In this document: one piece after another, positions 53,529 to 62,127 of the stretch
Position numbering within the stretch: position 1 is the first letter of the stretch
How the letters are laid out: each line of letters begins with the position of its first letter
NCBI GenBank assembly: GCA_963723965.1
Contig: CAVRSV010000016.1
Location: 124,001 to 188,000, forward strand
Source of the DNA: JARRKC01 sp963723965
GTDB lineage: Bacteria > Acidobacteriota > UBA6911 > RPQK01 > JAPXNP01
Reading direction: 5' to 3'
DNA length: 64,000 bases
Program-made: the position numbers and the translations under genes
The notes under the pieces: model-generated
The model's input: the letters and a program-made list of their open reading frames with translations, nothing else
The model's database searches: none
Told to the model about the DNA's origin: nothing

Positions 53529-55193
53529 TCAGTCAAGGAAAACGGCACCGGTGCTGGCACTGCTGACCAGCCTCGAATAGCGCCGCAGCCAGCGACTGTC
53601 GATTTCGGTTCGGAAGGCCGGAAGGGATGCCAGCCGTCCTTCAATCTCCTCGTCACTCAGTTCCAGGTCCAGACTCCGCCGGTCGAGATCGATCCGGATG
53701 ACGTCACCGTCGCGCACGGCGGCGATGGGACCGCGGGCCGCTGCTTCGGGGCTCACGTGACCGATGGACATGCCGCGGCTGCCTCCGGAAAAGCGTCCGT
53801 CGGTAATCAGAGCGACCGTCTCGCCGAGTCCCATTCCCTGGAGCTGGGCTGTGGGCCCGAGCATCTCCTGCATGCCCGGTCCGCCGCGCGGCCCCTCGTA
53901 GCGGATGACGACGACCTCACCCGCCTTCACCTCTCCCGCCAGGATTCCCCGGGTGGCCTCCTCCTCGCTCTCGTAGACCCGGGCCGGGCCGCGGTGCTGT
54001 CTGGCCCCGGCCACGCCTGCCGTCTTGATGACGGCGCCCTCCGGCGCGAGGCTGCCGAACAGGATCGCCAGGCCGCCGGTGGGGGAGTAGGCATTTTCGC
54101 AGGTGCGGATGACCTCCGTGTCCCGAAGTTCGGCCGAGGCGATGTTCTCGGCCAGCGTCTTTCCGGAGGCCGTGGGACGGTTCAGATGGAGAACCCCGTC
54201 CCTGCGGCTGATCTCCTTGAGGATGGCGGGAACACCGCCGGCCCGGTGGACGTCCTCCATGTGCCAGTGACTCGACGGGCTGACCTTGCAGATATGCGGA
54301 ACCCGCAGGGCCACCTCGTTGATGCGCTCGAGCGGATAGGACAGACCGGCCTCGTAGGCGGCGGCCAGCGTGTGCAGCACGGTATTGGTGCTGCCTCCCA
54401 TGGCCATGTCGAGCGCGAAGGCATCGTCGATGGCTTCGTCGGTGACGATCTTGCGCGGCGTCAGGTCGGCTTCGATCAGGCCGAGCAGGATCTCGGCGGC
54501 CTGCCGCGCCAGCGCACGACGTTCCTCCGTGTCGGCCAGCGCCGATCCGTTATAGGGCAGGGCGAGCCCGAGCGCCTCCAGCAGGCAGTTCATGCTGTTG
54601 GCCGTGAACATGCCGGAGCAGGAGCCGCAGGTCGGACAGCCGGAGTCCTCCAGCGTCTTGAGCTCGGCTTCGTCGATCTTGCCTGCCTGGTAGGCGCCGA
54701 CGCCCTCGAAAACGTTGATCAGGTCGACCGTGTTGCCGTCGGGCGTCTGCCCGGCCTCCATCGGCCCGCCGCTGACGAAGATCGTCGGGATGTTGCACCG
54801 CAGCGCGCCCATCAGCATGCCGGGCACGATCTTGTCGCAGTTGGGGATGCAGATCATGCCGTCGAAGCAGTGGGCGTTGATCATCGTCTCGACCGAGTCG
54901 GCGATCAGCTCGCGGCTGGGCAGCGAGTACTTCATGCCGACGTGGCCCATGGCGATGCCGTCGTCGACGCCGATCGTGTTGAACACGAAGGGCACGCCGC
55001 CCGCCTCGCGGACGGCCTGCTTGACGAACTTGCCGAACCTTGTCAGGTGGACGTGGCCGGGGATGATGTCGATGTAGCTGTTGCAGACGGCGATGAACGG
55101 CTTGGACATGTCGTCGTCGGTGACGCCGGTTGCTTTCAGCAGAGAACGATGTGGCGAGCGCTCAAAACCCTTCTTGATTCGGTCGGATCTCAT
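53529..55193 (-). CDS. ilvD: Dihydroxy-acid dehydratase
   Basis: The 554-residue iron-sulfur enzyme forms the 2-keto acids before valine, leucine and isoleucine. The cluster cysteines are in CNSYID, IPNCDKIVPGM and CPTCGSCSGMF. ITDGRFSGGSRGMSIGHVSPEAA is the typical C-terminal motif. ATG 55193 has CAGGAG upstream; TTG 55196 is a poorer start. It is the first gene of the operon, with a leader peptide and terminator hairpin upstream. Confidence 0.97.
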   Translation of the reverse strand: MRSDRIKKGFERSPHRSLLKATGVTDDDMSKPFIAVCNSYIDIIPGHVHLTRFGKFVKQAVREAGGVPFVFNTIGVDDGIAMGHVGMKYSLPSRELIADSVETMINAHCFDGMICIPNCDKIVPGMLMGALRCNIPTIFVSGGPMEAGQTPDGNTVDLINVFEGVGAYQAGKIDEAELKTLEDSGCPTCGSCSGMFTANSMNCLLEALGLALPYNGSALADTEERRALARQAAEILLGLIEADLTPRKIVTDEAIDDAFALDMAMGGSTNTVLHTLAAAYEAGLSYPLERINEVALRVPHICKVSPSSHWHMEDVHRAGGVPAILKEISRRDGVLHLNRPTASGKTLAENIASAELRDTEVIRTCENAYSPTGGLAILFGSLAPEGAVIKTAGVAGARQHRGPARVYESEEEATRGILAGEVKAGEVVVIRYEGPRGGPGMQEMLGPTAQLQGMGLGETVALITDGRFSGGSRGMSIGHVSPEAAARGPIAAVRDGDVIRIDLDRRSLDLELSDEEIEGRLASLPAFRTEIDSRWLRRYSRLVSSASTGAVFLD

Positions 55194-55231
55194 CAATGGT
55201 CTCCTGCGTCATGGCATTCACAATCGGGAAG

Positions 55232-55260
55232 CAAAAAAAAAGCCCCCGGATCTCGGGGGC
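55232..55260 (-). terminator. Attenuator terminator of the ilvDBN leader
   Basis: On the minus strand GCCCCCG pairs with CGGGGGC around AGATC, followed by nine T (U in RNA). It sits between the leader peptide and the ilvD start, so it would stop transcription before the operon. The 5' arm GGCCCCC (55255-55261) can instead pair with GGGGGCC at 55313-55319 inside the leader peptide gene, which would block the terminator. Confidence 0.85.
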
Positions 55261-55291
55261 CTTTTGCTTCCTCTAGGTTCTTCGCGGCCAA

Positions 55292-55393
55292 TCAGCTTGC
55301 GTTGTGCGAATGGGCCCCCCACACCCGCCGGCCGCTGTATGCGGTAATGAGTACTACCACTACGAGGACGAGCAGGTTCAGGTTAGCCAACAT
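55292..55393 (-). CDS. ilv operon leader peptide (attenuator)
   Basis: A 33-codon frame runs from ATG 55393 to a TGA at 55292-55294. Residues 4-16 read NLNLLVLVVVVLI, with 11 of 12 residues from Leu5 to Ile16 being branched-chain. Overall it has six Leu, six Val and one Ile. Established leader peptides of ilv operons in enterobacteria have the same bias, so that ribosomes stall when charged tRNAs are scarce. A stall in the Leu/Val run would leave GGGGGGCC (codons 25-27) free to form the antiterminator. Peptide and terminator are read from sequence; function is inference by analogy. Confidence 0.85.
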   Translation of the reverse strand: MLANLNLLVLVVVVLITAYSGRRVWGAHSHNAS

Positions 55394-55497
55394 TCGATCA
55401 AACACCTTCCAAGCCTTAACGGCGAATGCGCGGTACGTTATCTGACTCGAGCGGCCTTGTCAATAGGCAGCCCCACATTGCCGGCGAACCAAAGACC

Positions 55498-55530
55498 TTG
55501 AAGTGGGCCCGCAGTGTTACCGTATACTCT
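55498..55530 (+). promoter_or_regulatory. Possible lysC promoter in the divergent gap
   Basis: TTGAAG (55498-55503) is followed after 19 bp by TATACT, close to consensus. Transcription would start near 55536, about 70 nt before the lysC ATG. The reverse strand of the same stretch (TATACG) may serve the ilv leader, so the two promoters could overlap. Confidence 0.4.
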
Positions 55531-55605
55531 AACATTTCCGCCGTTGGACGCGGACGGGAGGCGGCCGATTCGAGGGGAGCCAGTGCTTTTGCGGGGGGAC
55601 GAGAG

Positions 55606-57039
55606 ATGACTCAGAAACGGGGAGAGGCGGGGCAGGAGCCCCTGCTGGTGATGAAGTTTGGCGGGACCTCCGTGGGGAGTGTCGACGCCATCAACCGGGC
55701 CGTCGAAATCGTCCAGACGAACCGGGTCGACTGGCCCCGCACTCTGGTCGTCCTGTCGGCTCTGTCGGGAGTCACGAACCTGCTGCTGGATACGGCGGCC
55801 GAAGCGGCGGCCGGAAACCGGACAATCGGAGGCGAGGCCGCTGAGACCTTGCGGGGACGACACCTGGAGACCGCCGTCGGTCTGCTGCACGACGGAGAGC
55901 GGCTCCGACGCTACTCCGAGGAAGTCCGCCTGCTCTGCGAGGAATTCGATCACCTGTGCGGAGCCATCGCCGTCCTGGGCGAGGCGACGCCCCGGGCGCT
56001 CGATGCGGTGGCCTGCATCGGTGAACGGTTGTCCGTCCGCTTGTTCGCCCTGGTCCTCGAGGAACGGGGGACCGCCTCCGAGTACGTCGAATCGACCCGG
56101 CTGATTCTGAGCGATTCGACCTTTCAGGCGGCGCATCCCGACCTGACGGCGACGCGGGAACGGGCCCGAGCCATCCTCCTGCCCCTGTTCGAACGCCAAA
56201 TCATTCCCGTCGTGACCGGCTTTCTGGCCGCCGACGCTGCCGGCGTCACGACCACTCTGGGGCGGGGAGGGAGCGACTACTCGGCGGCCCTGCTGGCGGC
56301 GGTTCTCGACGCGGACGAAGTCTGGATCTGGACGGACGTGGACGGAGTCATGACGGCCGATCCCCGCATCGTGCCGGAGGCACGGACCATCCCCACCCTC
56401 TCCTACCGGGAGTTGGCCGAACTGGCCTATTTCGGAGCCAAGGTGCTGCATCCCATGACGATCCGCCCCGTGGTGGAGGCGGGAATCGGGCTCTCGATTC
56501 GCAATACGTTCAATGCGTCCCACGCGGGAACGCGACTGGTGGCGCAGAATCAGCATTCGACGGAGGTGATCAAGGCCGTGACCTCGATTCGGGGTCAGAG
56601 CCTCATCACGATCGAGGGGAGGGGCATGCTGGGCGTGCCGGGTGTGGCTGCACGAGCCTTCGGGGCCGTTGCCGCCACCGGCACCAACGTTATTCTGATC
56701 AGCCAGGCCTCGTCGGAGCAGAGCATCTGCTTCGCCGTCCCGATTTCGAAGAGCGGAGCCGTCGTGCGCGCGTTGGAGAAGACCTTCGCGGCGGAGATCC
56801 AAAATCGCGACATCGATCGCATCTGGGGCTCGGAGGAGATGGTCATCGTCACCGTCGTCGGTTCGGGTATGAGACATACCCCCGGGGTCGCGGGTCGTGT
56901 CTTCAGCGGCCTTGGCGAGCGACAGGTCAACGTCGTGGCCATCGCCCAGGGTTCGTCGGAGGTGGCCATCAGCCTGGTCGTCGAAGCGCCGGCCATGGAA
57001 GCGGCGCTGCGGGTGCTGCACAGCCTGATTGGAGGCTGA
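55606..57039 (+). CDS. lysC: Aspartate kinase
   Basis: The 477-residue enzyme phosphorylates aspartate, the entry to lysine, threonine, methionine and isoleucine synthesis. It has KFGGTSVGS at residue 14, the catalytic-site LGRGGSDYSAALLAAVLDADEVWIWTDVDGVMTADPR, and two C-terminal ACT domains (SLITIEGRGMLGVPGVAARAF; IVTVVGSGMRHTPGVAGRVF) for feedback by amino acids. ATG 55606, with a GA-rich binding site, is chosen; the longer frame upstream has no homology. asd follows after 34 bp. Confidence 0.96.
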   Translation: MTQKRGEAGQEPLLVMKFGGTSVGSVDAINRAVEIVQTNRVDWPRTLVVLSALSGVTNLLLDTAAEAAAGNRTIGGEAAETLRGRHLETAVGLLHDGERLRRYSEEVRLLCEEFDHLCGAIAVLGEATPRALDAVACIGERLSVRLFALVLEERGTASEYVESTRLILSDSTFQAAHPDLTATRERARAILLPLFERQIIPVVTGFLAADAAGVTTTLGRGGSDYSAALLAAVLDADEVWIWTDVDGVMTADPRIVPEARTIPTLSYRELAELAYFGAKVLHPMTIRPVVEAGIGLSIRNTFNASHAGTRLVAQNQHSTEVIKAVTSIRGQSLITIEGRGMLGVPGVAARAFGAVAATGTNVILISQASSEQSICFAVPISKSGAVVRALEKTFAAEIQNRDIDRIWGSEEMVIVTVVGSGMRHTPGVAGRVFSGLGERQVNVVAIAQGSSEVAISLVVEAPAMEAALRVLHSLIGG

Positions 57040-57073
57040 TCGAAATGAGTCGAAATGATTGGGTGATACGAAG

Positions 57074-58138
57074 ATGAACAAGAAGATACCCGTTGCAGTA
57101 TTGGGATCGACCGGGAGCGTCGGACAGCGGTTCGTCCAGCTCGTGGCCGATCATCCCTGGTTCGAACTGGTCGCGGTCACCGGATCTCAGTATCGGGTCG
57201 GTAAGGCCTATGCCGAGACCTGCCACTGGATCCTGACCGACCCGATGCCGGAGTGCGTGCGCGACATGCCGGTCGTGGCGACGGCTCCGGAGGCCATGGA
57301 GGCCGCACTCGCATTCTCGGCGCTCCCTTCAGGCGTCGCCCGCGACATCGAGCCGAAGTTCGCGCAGGCCGGCTTCGGCGTCTGCACCAATGCCGGAGCC
57401 TATCGCCGGGAGCCGGACGTCCCGATCCTCCTGCCGGAGGTCAATCCGGACCACATCGGCCTGATCGACCGCCAGAGGGGCGAGCGCGGCTGGACCGGCT
57501 TCATCGCGACCAACCCCAACTGCACCTCGACGGGCATGACCATTGCCCTCAAGGCGCTGCAGGACGCTTTCGGCCTGGATACCGTCATGGCGGTCTCGCT
57601 GCAGGCGACCTCAGGGGCCGGATATCCGGGGGTGCCGTCCCTGGACATCCTGGACAACGTGATCCCCTTCATCTCGGGAGAGGAAGAGAAGGTCGAGTGG
57701 GAGCCCCGGAAGATGCTGGGAACGCTGAAGGGCGACCAGATCGAACTGGCCGATTTTCGGATTTCCGCTCACACCAACCGCGTGGCGGTCAGCGACGGCC
57801 ACGTCCTGTGCCTGACGGTGAAGCTGCGCCGGCGCGCCACGCCCGAGGAGGCCAGAGCGGCCCTGGCCTCATACCAGGCTCCGGAGGTCTGCCGCGATCT
57901 GCCCTATGCGCCCCAGCCGGCCATTGCTGTGCGCGAGGAGCCCAGCCGGCCGCAGCCGCGTCTCGACCGGATGACGGGTAGGGGGATGACCACCGTCGTC
58001 GGGCGGGTTCGCGAGGACACGGTGTTCGATCTGCGGCTCGTCGTGCTCTCACACAACACGATCCGCGGCGCCGCCGGCGGCTCGCTCTTCAACGCCGAGC
58101 TGCTGGTCAAGCAAGGCTATCTCGGATCTGAGATCTGA
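57074..58138 (+). CDS. asd: Aspartate-semialdehyde dehydrogenase, archaeal/fungal type
   Basis: The 354-residue enzyme reduces aspartyl phosphate to the semialdehyde with NADPH. LGSTGSVGQRFVQLVADHPWFEL is the Rossmann start and TNPNCTSTGM holds the catalytic Cys. The sequence, such as HTNRVAVSDGHVLCLTVKL, is closer to the archaeal and fungal form than to the E. coli form. It forms a unit with lysC. TTG 57059 is a less likely start. Confidence 0.95.
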   Translation: MNKKIPVAVLGSTGSVGQRFVQLVADHPWFELVAVTGSQYRVGKAYAETCHWILTDPMPECVRDMPVVATAPEAMEAALAFSALPSGVARDIEPKFAQAGFGVCTNAGAYRREPDVPILLPEVNPDHIGLIDRQRGERGWTGFIATNPNCTSTGMTIALKALQDAFGLDTVMAVSLQATSGAGYPGVPSLDILDNVIPFISGEEEKVEWEPRKMLGTLKGDQIELADFRISAHTNRVAVSDGHVLCLTVKLRRRATPEEARAALASYQAPEVCRDLPYAPQPAIAVREEPSRPQPRLDRMTGRGMTTVVGRVREDTVFDLRLVVLSHNTIRGAAGGSLFNAELLVKQGYLGSEI

Positions 58139-58262
58139 GATTTGAGATTTACGATTTGGGGGAGAATCGCCGATTGGGCGACGGGCCCACAAGACTGGAA
58201 ACTTGGACTGGTCCGCCCCCAATCGTAAACCGTAAATCTCAGATCGTAATTCTCGAATCTCC
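58124..58262. repeat. Inverted heptad-repeat element between asd and the lipoprotein gene
   Basis: Left arm 58124-58166 (CTGAGAT, TTGAGAT, TTACGAT units, ending GGGGGAG) and right arm 58214-58262 are inverse copies. The unrelated core is about 48 bp. The left arm overlaps the last codons of asd and the right arm reaches the stop codon of the lipoprotein gene. Confidence 0.8.
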
Positions 58263-59371
58263 TACCGTTCCGGCAGCTCCACGCTCTTTTCGAGCTTGAA
58301 GACCATGCGCTGCTCGTTGGGGAACTCGACTTCGTCACCCGGGGTGGCCAGGACCACTCCCGTGCCGGCGCCGGCACCGATGGTGGCGCCGATGGCCGCG
58401 CCCTTGCCGCCGCCCGCGATGGCTCCGATGACGGCGCCGATGCCGGAAGCGATACCGACCTTCTTGGCATCCTCCTTGCCGGAGCCCTGCGCTTCGAAAG
58501 AGAGGGTGTGGGTCGAGATGTCGTAGACCTTGCCGCCGACCTCGATGCCGGTCAGCTCCAGCGCCATCTTGGCGCGGCCCTTGACCTTGCCCGAGGCGAC
58601 GGATTCCGTGATCTTGCCGATGACCCGGCTTCCGGCCGGAGCCACCAGCGCGCCTCCGGCCCGGAGATCTTCATCCAGCGTGCCCTCGAAGGTCTGGCCG
58701 GCCTGGTTCGTCTTGGTGTTGAGGGCCTGGGCGAGGCGAATCGTGAGAGTCTCGCCGGCGGGCAGCGTCGCCATGGCGGGCGCCGGCGGAGGGGCCGGAG
58801 CGGCCGGTGCGGTCTGCGCAGCCGGAGCGGATGATTGCGTCGCCGGCTGGCTGGAAACCTCTGTGGTCGGTTGCGGCGAGATCTGAGTCGTCGGAGCCGG
58901 TTCCCGGGTGGCCGGAGCGGGCTTGGCCGGGGGCGTCTGTGCGGCCTGCCGGGGAGGCGGCTGCTGGGTCTGCTCCGCAGGGGGCGGCATGGTCGTCGCG
59001 GCCTGTTCGGTCGAAGGTGCCAGCGCTTCGGCTCCCGCTGCGGCGCCGGTCGGCTCCTGCACACCCGTCTTCGCAGCCTGGGCGTCGAGGAAGGCCTTCT
59101 GGCTCTGGATCATGGCACCGACGGGCATGCCCACCGGCAGCGTGCCTGCGGGCTGATCCGGGTAGACACGCTTGATGAACTCCTGCAGGAGCTCATAGTC
59201 CTCGTAGGACAACTCTGTCTTGGCCTTCTGGGCGAGTTCGGCGGAATTGTCCTTGGTGACGACCTGATCCTTGAGTGAACTTCCGGTCCACAAGGAACAG
59301 GACGTCAGAAACAACATCGTCAGGCTGAGGCCGATGATTCCGGCCAGCCGCAAGCTTCTCGTTCTCTCCAT
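58262..59371 (-). CDS. Glycine-zipper lipoprotein
   Basis: The 369-residue protein has a lipoprotein signal ending LTSC (Cys25). A Pro/Ala/Thr-rich linker (about 110-205) follows, then a beta domain (LPAGETLTIRLAQALNTKTN through GSRVIGKI). The glycine-zipper segment is at about 303-345 (GIGAVIGAIAGGGKGAAIGA). A short C-terminal domain ends it. Glycine zippers insert in or span membranes. It is probably an outer-membrane-associated structural protein; no family name is certain. ATG 59371 has GGAGG upstream. Confidence 0.85.
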   Translation of the reverse strand: MERTRSLRLAGIIGLSLTMLFLTSCSLWTGSSLKDQVVTKDNSAELAQKAKTELSYEDYELLQEFIKRVYPDQPAGTLPVGMPVGAMIQSQKAFLDAQAAKTGVQEPTGAAAGAEALAPSTEQAATTMPPPAEQTQQPPPRQAAQTPPAKPAPATREPAPTTQISPQPTTEVSSQPATQSSAPAAQTAPAAPAPPPAPAMATLPAGETLTIRLAQALNTKTNQAGQTFEGTLDEDLRAGGALVAPAGSRVIGKITESVASGKVKGRAKMALELTGIEVGGKVYDISTHTLSFEAQGSGKEDAKKVGIASGIGAVIGAIAGGGKGAAIGATIGAGAGTGVVLATPGDEVEFPNEQRMVFKLEKSVELPER

Positions 59372-59515
59372 GTGACCCTCCACTAAAGCGATCGAGGAAA
59401 CAGACTCCTGACTACGAAACTATCCCCCTTGCGGAACCCTGTCAACGCGGAACCATCTCCCGCCAGGTGCTGGTCTCGGCGTCGCGGGACGAGACCTCAT
59501 TCTCCCGTTGAACGA

Positions 59516-60211
59516 CTAGTCTCTCCGGCCGCCGAGCAGCCCCGAGCGCATCAGGAAATAGAGCAGCGTCAGCAGGGTCGTGATGGCCGCGGCCACGTAG
59601 GTCATGGCGGCCGCATTCAGGACCTTGTCCACGCCCACCCGTTCGCGCTCCATGATGATGCCGCGGTTGACCAGCAGATACTTGGCCCGACGCGAGGCGT
59701 CGAACTCGACGGGCAAGGTGACGATCTGGAAGAGCAGCACCGCCCCGAACAGGATGGCTCCCACCAGCACCATGTTCATGGCATTCAGCATCAGACCGAA
59801 CACCATCACCAGGTAGCCGACGGACGAGCCGATGTTGGCCGTCGGAACCAGCAGCGAGCGCACCCACAGGGGTGCATAGTGCTGGGCATGCTGGATCGCG
59901 TGGCCGGCCTCGTGGGCCGCGACTCCGACCGCGGCAATCGAGGTCGAGTCGTAGACGGAGTCGGACAGGGCCAGAGTCTTGTTGACCGGATTGTAGTGGT
60001 CGGACAGAAATCCGCGGGCCCGCACCACCTGGACATCGCTGATTCCGGCATCGCGCAGGACTTCCGCGGCGGCCTGGGCACCGCTGATGCCCCGTGCCGT
60101 TCCGATCTTCGAGTATTTATTGAAATTGGTCTTCACCCGCCAGCTTGCCCACAGCGAAAGCAGCAAGCCCGGCGCCAGAAAGATCAAATAGACAGGGTCA
60201 AAGAAGAACAT
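59516..60211 (-). CDS. YugP-like membrane zinc metallopeptidase
   Basis: The 231-residue protein has a short N-terminal membrane segment and the zinc motif HEAGH (100-104) in VGVAAHEAGHAIQHAQHY. It has further membrane helices and EFDASRRAKYLL, where Glu169 is the third zinc ligand candidate. It belongs to the YugP / zinc peptidase 2 family of membrane proteases with unknown substrates. A 7-bp hairpin (CTGGCCC/GGGCCAG, 60226-60242) lies next to its AGGGAG ribosome binding site. Confidence 0.9.
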   Translation of the reverse strand: MFFFDPVYLIFLAPGLLLSLWASWRVKTNFNKYSKIGTARGISGAQAAAEVLRDAGISDVQVVRARGFLSDHYNPVNKTLALSDSVYDSTSIAAVGVAAHEAGHAIQHAQHYAPLWVRSLLVPTANIGSSVGYLVMVFGLMLNAMNMVLVGAILFGAVLLFQIVTLPVEFDASRRAKYLLVNRGIIMERERVGVDKVLNAAAMTYVAAAITTLLTLLYFLMRSGLLGGRRD

Positions 60212-60225
60212 ATCGGTATAACTCC

Positions 60226-60242
60226 CTGGCCCTCAGGGCCAG
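60226..60242. promoter_or_regulatory. Hairpin next to the YugP ribosome binding site
   Basis: CTGGCCC and GGGCCAG form a perfect 7-bp stem with a 3-nt loop. On the minus strand its 3' arm runs into AGGGAG, the likely ribosome binding site of the gene that starts at 60211. It could limit translation. Confidence 0.4.
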
Positions 60243-60320
60243 ACCTGGAGTCGCCCTTCGGCGGCCCCAGTGTATTAGATGCGCTAAACTGACTCAGGAT
60301 TCTCAGAATCCCGACAGGAC

Positions 60321-60342
60321 ACCGTATGTTGTCGTATACGGT
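60321..60342. promoter_or_regulatory. Palindromic operator upstream of hflX
   Basis: ACCGTAT and ATACGGT are perfect inverse copies 8 bp apart. A possible -10 box TATAAG (60348-60353) follows at once, so the palindrome covers the -35 region of a plus-strand promoter for hflX. The regulator is unknown. Confidence 0.45.
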
Positions 60343-60412
60343 GCAGTTATAAGATGCATTCAGGACGGCCGCAAGGACTTGGGAGCCGGCTCGGCCGCTC
60401 GGGGAGTCAGCA

Positions 60413-62083
60413 ATTCGAAGTATCGACGGCAACACCCTTGGGATCAAGCCCTCCCAGCTGCGGATACTGGAACGAACCTTCCGCCGCCGGGTCCCGCCTC
60501 AGGAAGTCATTACCACGGAGCTGGCCGGACATCTGGCGGCCGTGTCCCGCGATCTCGGCCGCCAGGTGGGCGTACTGCTGACACGGGACGGCCGGGTTCG
60601 GAACGTGGTGGTCGGCGACGCCCGTGCTCTGGAGATCCCCGAAATCGGGCGTCTGCGGGGACGGCAGGGCCGACTGCGCGGTCTGCGTCTCGTCCACACC
60701 CACCTGAAGGGAGAGCCGCTCAGCGACGACGACCTGAACGATCTGGCGCTGTTGCGTCTGGACCTGGTCGCCATGATCGAGGCGACCGAACAGGGCCTGG
60801 CGGGCCGCGTCGAAATCGCCCACGTCCTTCCCCTGGGAGGACCCAACGGCAGCGGTACGGAGCCCTTTCGGCGGTTTGCGGCTCCCGATCTGGGGCGCCT
60901 CGATTTCGACTGTGCCGCTACCGTCCGCGCTCTCGAGGGCGAGTTTTCGTCGTTGGTCGGCCGGAGCAGCCGGACGACGCGCGAACGGGCCCTGGTGATC
61001 GGCGTCGGAGAGGACGACGAGCATTTCAATGAGACCCTCGAGCTGGCCCGTTCGGCCGATGTCGAGGTGGCCGGGACGATTCGGCAGAAGCGGGTCCAGG
61101 TCCATCCCCGCACGGTCGTCGGGGCGGGGAAGATCCGCGAGATCGTGCTCGACAGCATGCGGCGGCAGGCGGAAGTGGCGATCTTCGATGTCGATCTGAA
61201 GCCTGCCCAGAGCCGGGCCTTCGAAGACGAGACCGGCATGAAAGTCGTCGACCGCACCCAACTCGTCCTCGACATCTTCGCGCAGCGCGCCCGAAGCAGC
61301 GACGGGCGCCTCCAGGTCGAGCTGGCACAGCTCAAGTACTCGCTGCCGCGGCTGAGCGAAAAGGACGGCCGGCTGTCGAGGCTGACCGGCGGAATCGGTG
61401 CCCGGGGACCCGGCGAAACAGTTCTGGAGGTGGGCCGGCGGCGGATTCACGAGCGGATCCGTCGGCTCGAAAAGGAGGTCGCGCGTCTCTCCCGACAGCG
61501 TCATCTTCGGCGCCGGGGCCGGCAGCGATCCGGGTTGCCCGAGATCTCCATCGTCGGGTACACGAATGCCGGCAAGACGACTCTGCTGAACGCACTCACC
61601 GAAAGTCGCGTCGAGACGGAGGACAAGCTCTTCGTCACACTGGATCCCACGACCCGCCGGCTGCGCTTTCCCCGGGAAGGGGAGGTGGTCCTCTCGGACA
61701 CGGTCGGGTTCCTGCGGGACCTGCCGGAGGATCTGGTCAGTGCCTTCAAGGCGACGCTGGAGGAGTTGGAAAGCGCCGACCTGCTGATTCACGTCATCGA
61801 TGCCACCGACCCCCAGCTGGAATCGAAGCTGAAGGCCGTCGAGGGCATCCTGGCCGATATGGGTCTGCTGAGGGTTCCCCGGCTGCGCGTGCTCAACAAA
61901 TGCGACGCCCTGGAGACGGACACGGCCGACTCGTTGGCTCGACTCTGGGGGGGCATCCCCGTCAGCGCCGCCGCCCGGACGGGACTCGAATCACTGGTGG
62001 CGGCGGCCGAGCAGCTGCTGACGGAGGTCGCACGTATCGGAATGCCCCCGTCGGGAAGCGGGACAGTGGGGCAGGCAGGCTGA
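60413..62083 (+). CDS. hflX: Ribosome-associated GTPase HflX, probable ATT start
   Basis: This GTPase splits stalled ribosomes. The G motifs are GYTNAGKTTLLN (G1), DPTTRRL (G2), DTVGF (G3), NKCD (G4) and VSAAART (G5), after the HflX domain with GAGKIREIVLDSM and GGIGARGPGETVLE. The first internal start, GTG 60542, would remove conserved N-terminal sequence GNTLGIKPSQLRILERTFRR, which long-form HflX proteins have. The frame is open to a TAA at 60350 without ATG, GTG or TTG. ATT at 60413, with GGGGAG 6 bp before it, gives the expected N-terminus (556 residues). Confidence 0.9.
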   Translation: MRSIDGNTLGIKPSQLRILERTFRRRVPPQEVITTELAGHLAAVSRDLGRQVGVLLTRDGRVRNVVVGDARALEIPEIGRLRGRQGRLRGLRLVHTHLKGEPLSDDDLNDLALLRLDLVAMIEATEQGLAGRVEIAHVLPLGGPNGSGTEPFRRFAAPDLGRLDFDCAATVRALEGEFSSLVGRSSRTTRERALVIGVGEDDEHFNETLELARSADVEVAGTIRQKRVQVHPRTVVGAGKIREIVLDSMRRQAEVAIFDVDLKPAQSRAFEDETGMKVVDRTQLVLDIFAQRARSSDGRLQVELAQLKYSLPRLSEKDGRLSRLTGGIGARGPGETVLEVGRRRIHERIRRLEKEVARLSRQRHLRRRGRQRSGLPEISIVGYTNAGKTTLLNALTESRVETEDKLFVTLDPTTRRLRFPREGEVVLSDTVGFLRDLPEDLVSAFKATLEELESADLLIHVIDATDPQLESKLKAVEGILADMGLLRVPRLRVLNKCDALETDTADSLARLWGGIPVSAAARTGLESLVAAAEQLLTEVARIGMPPSGSGTVGQAG

Positions 62084-62127
62084 TAGAATGCTGCCTTCCG
62101 GGATTGGACCCGGATCGGGAACCGTCG

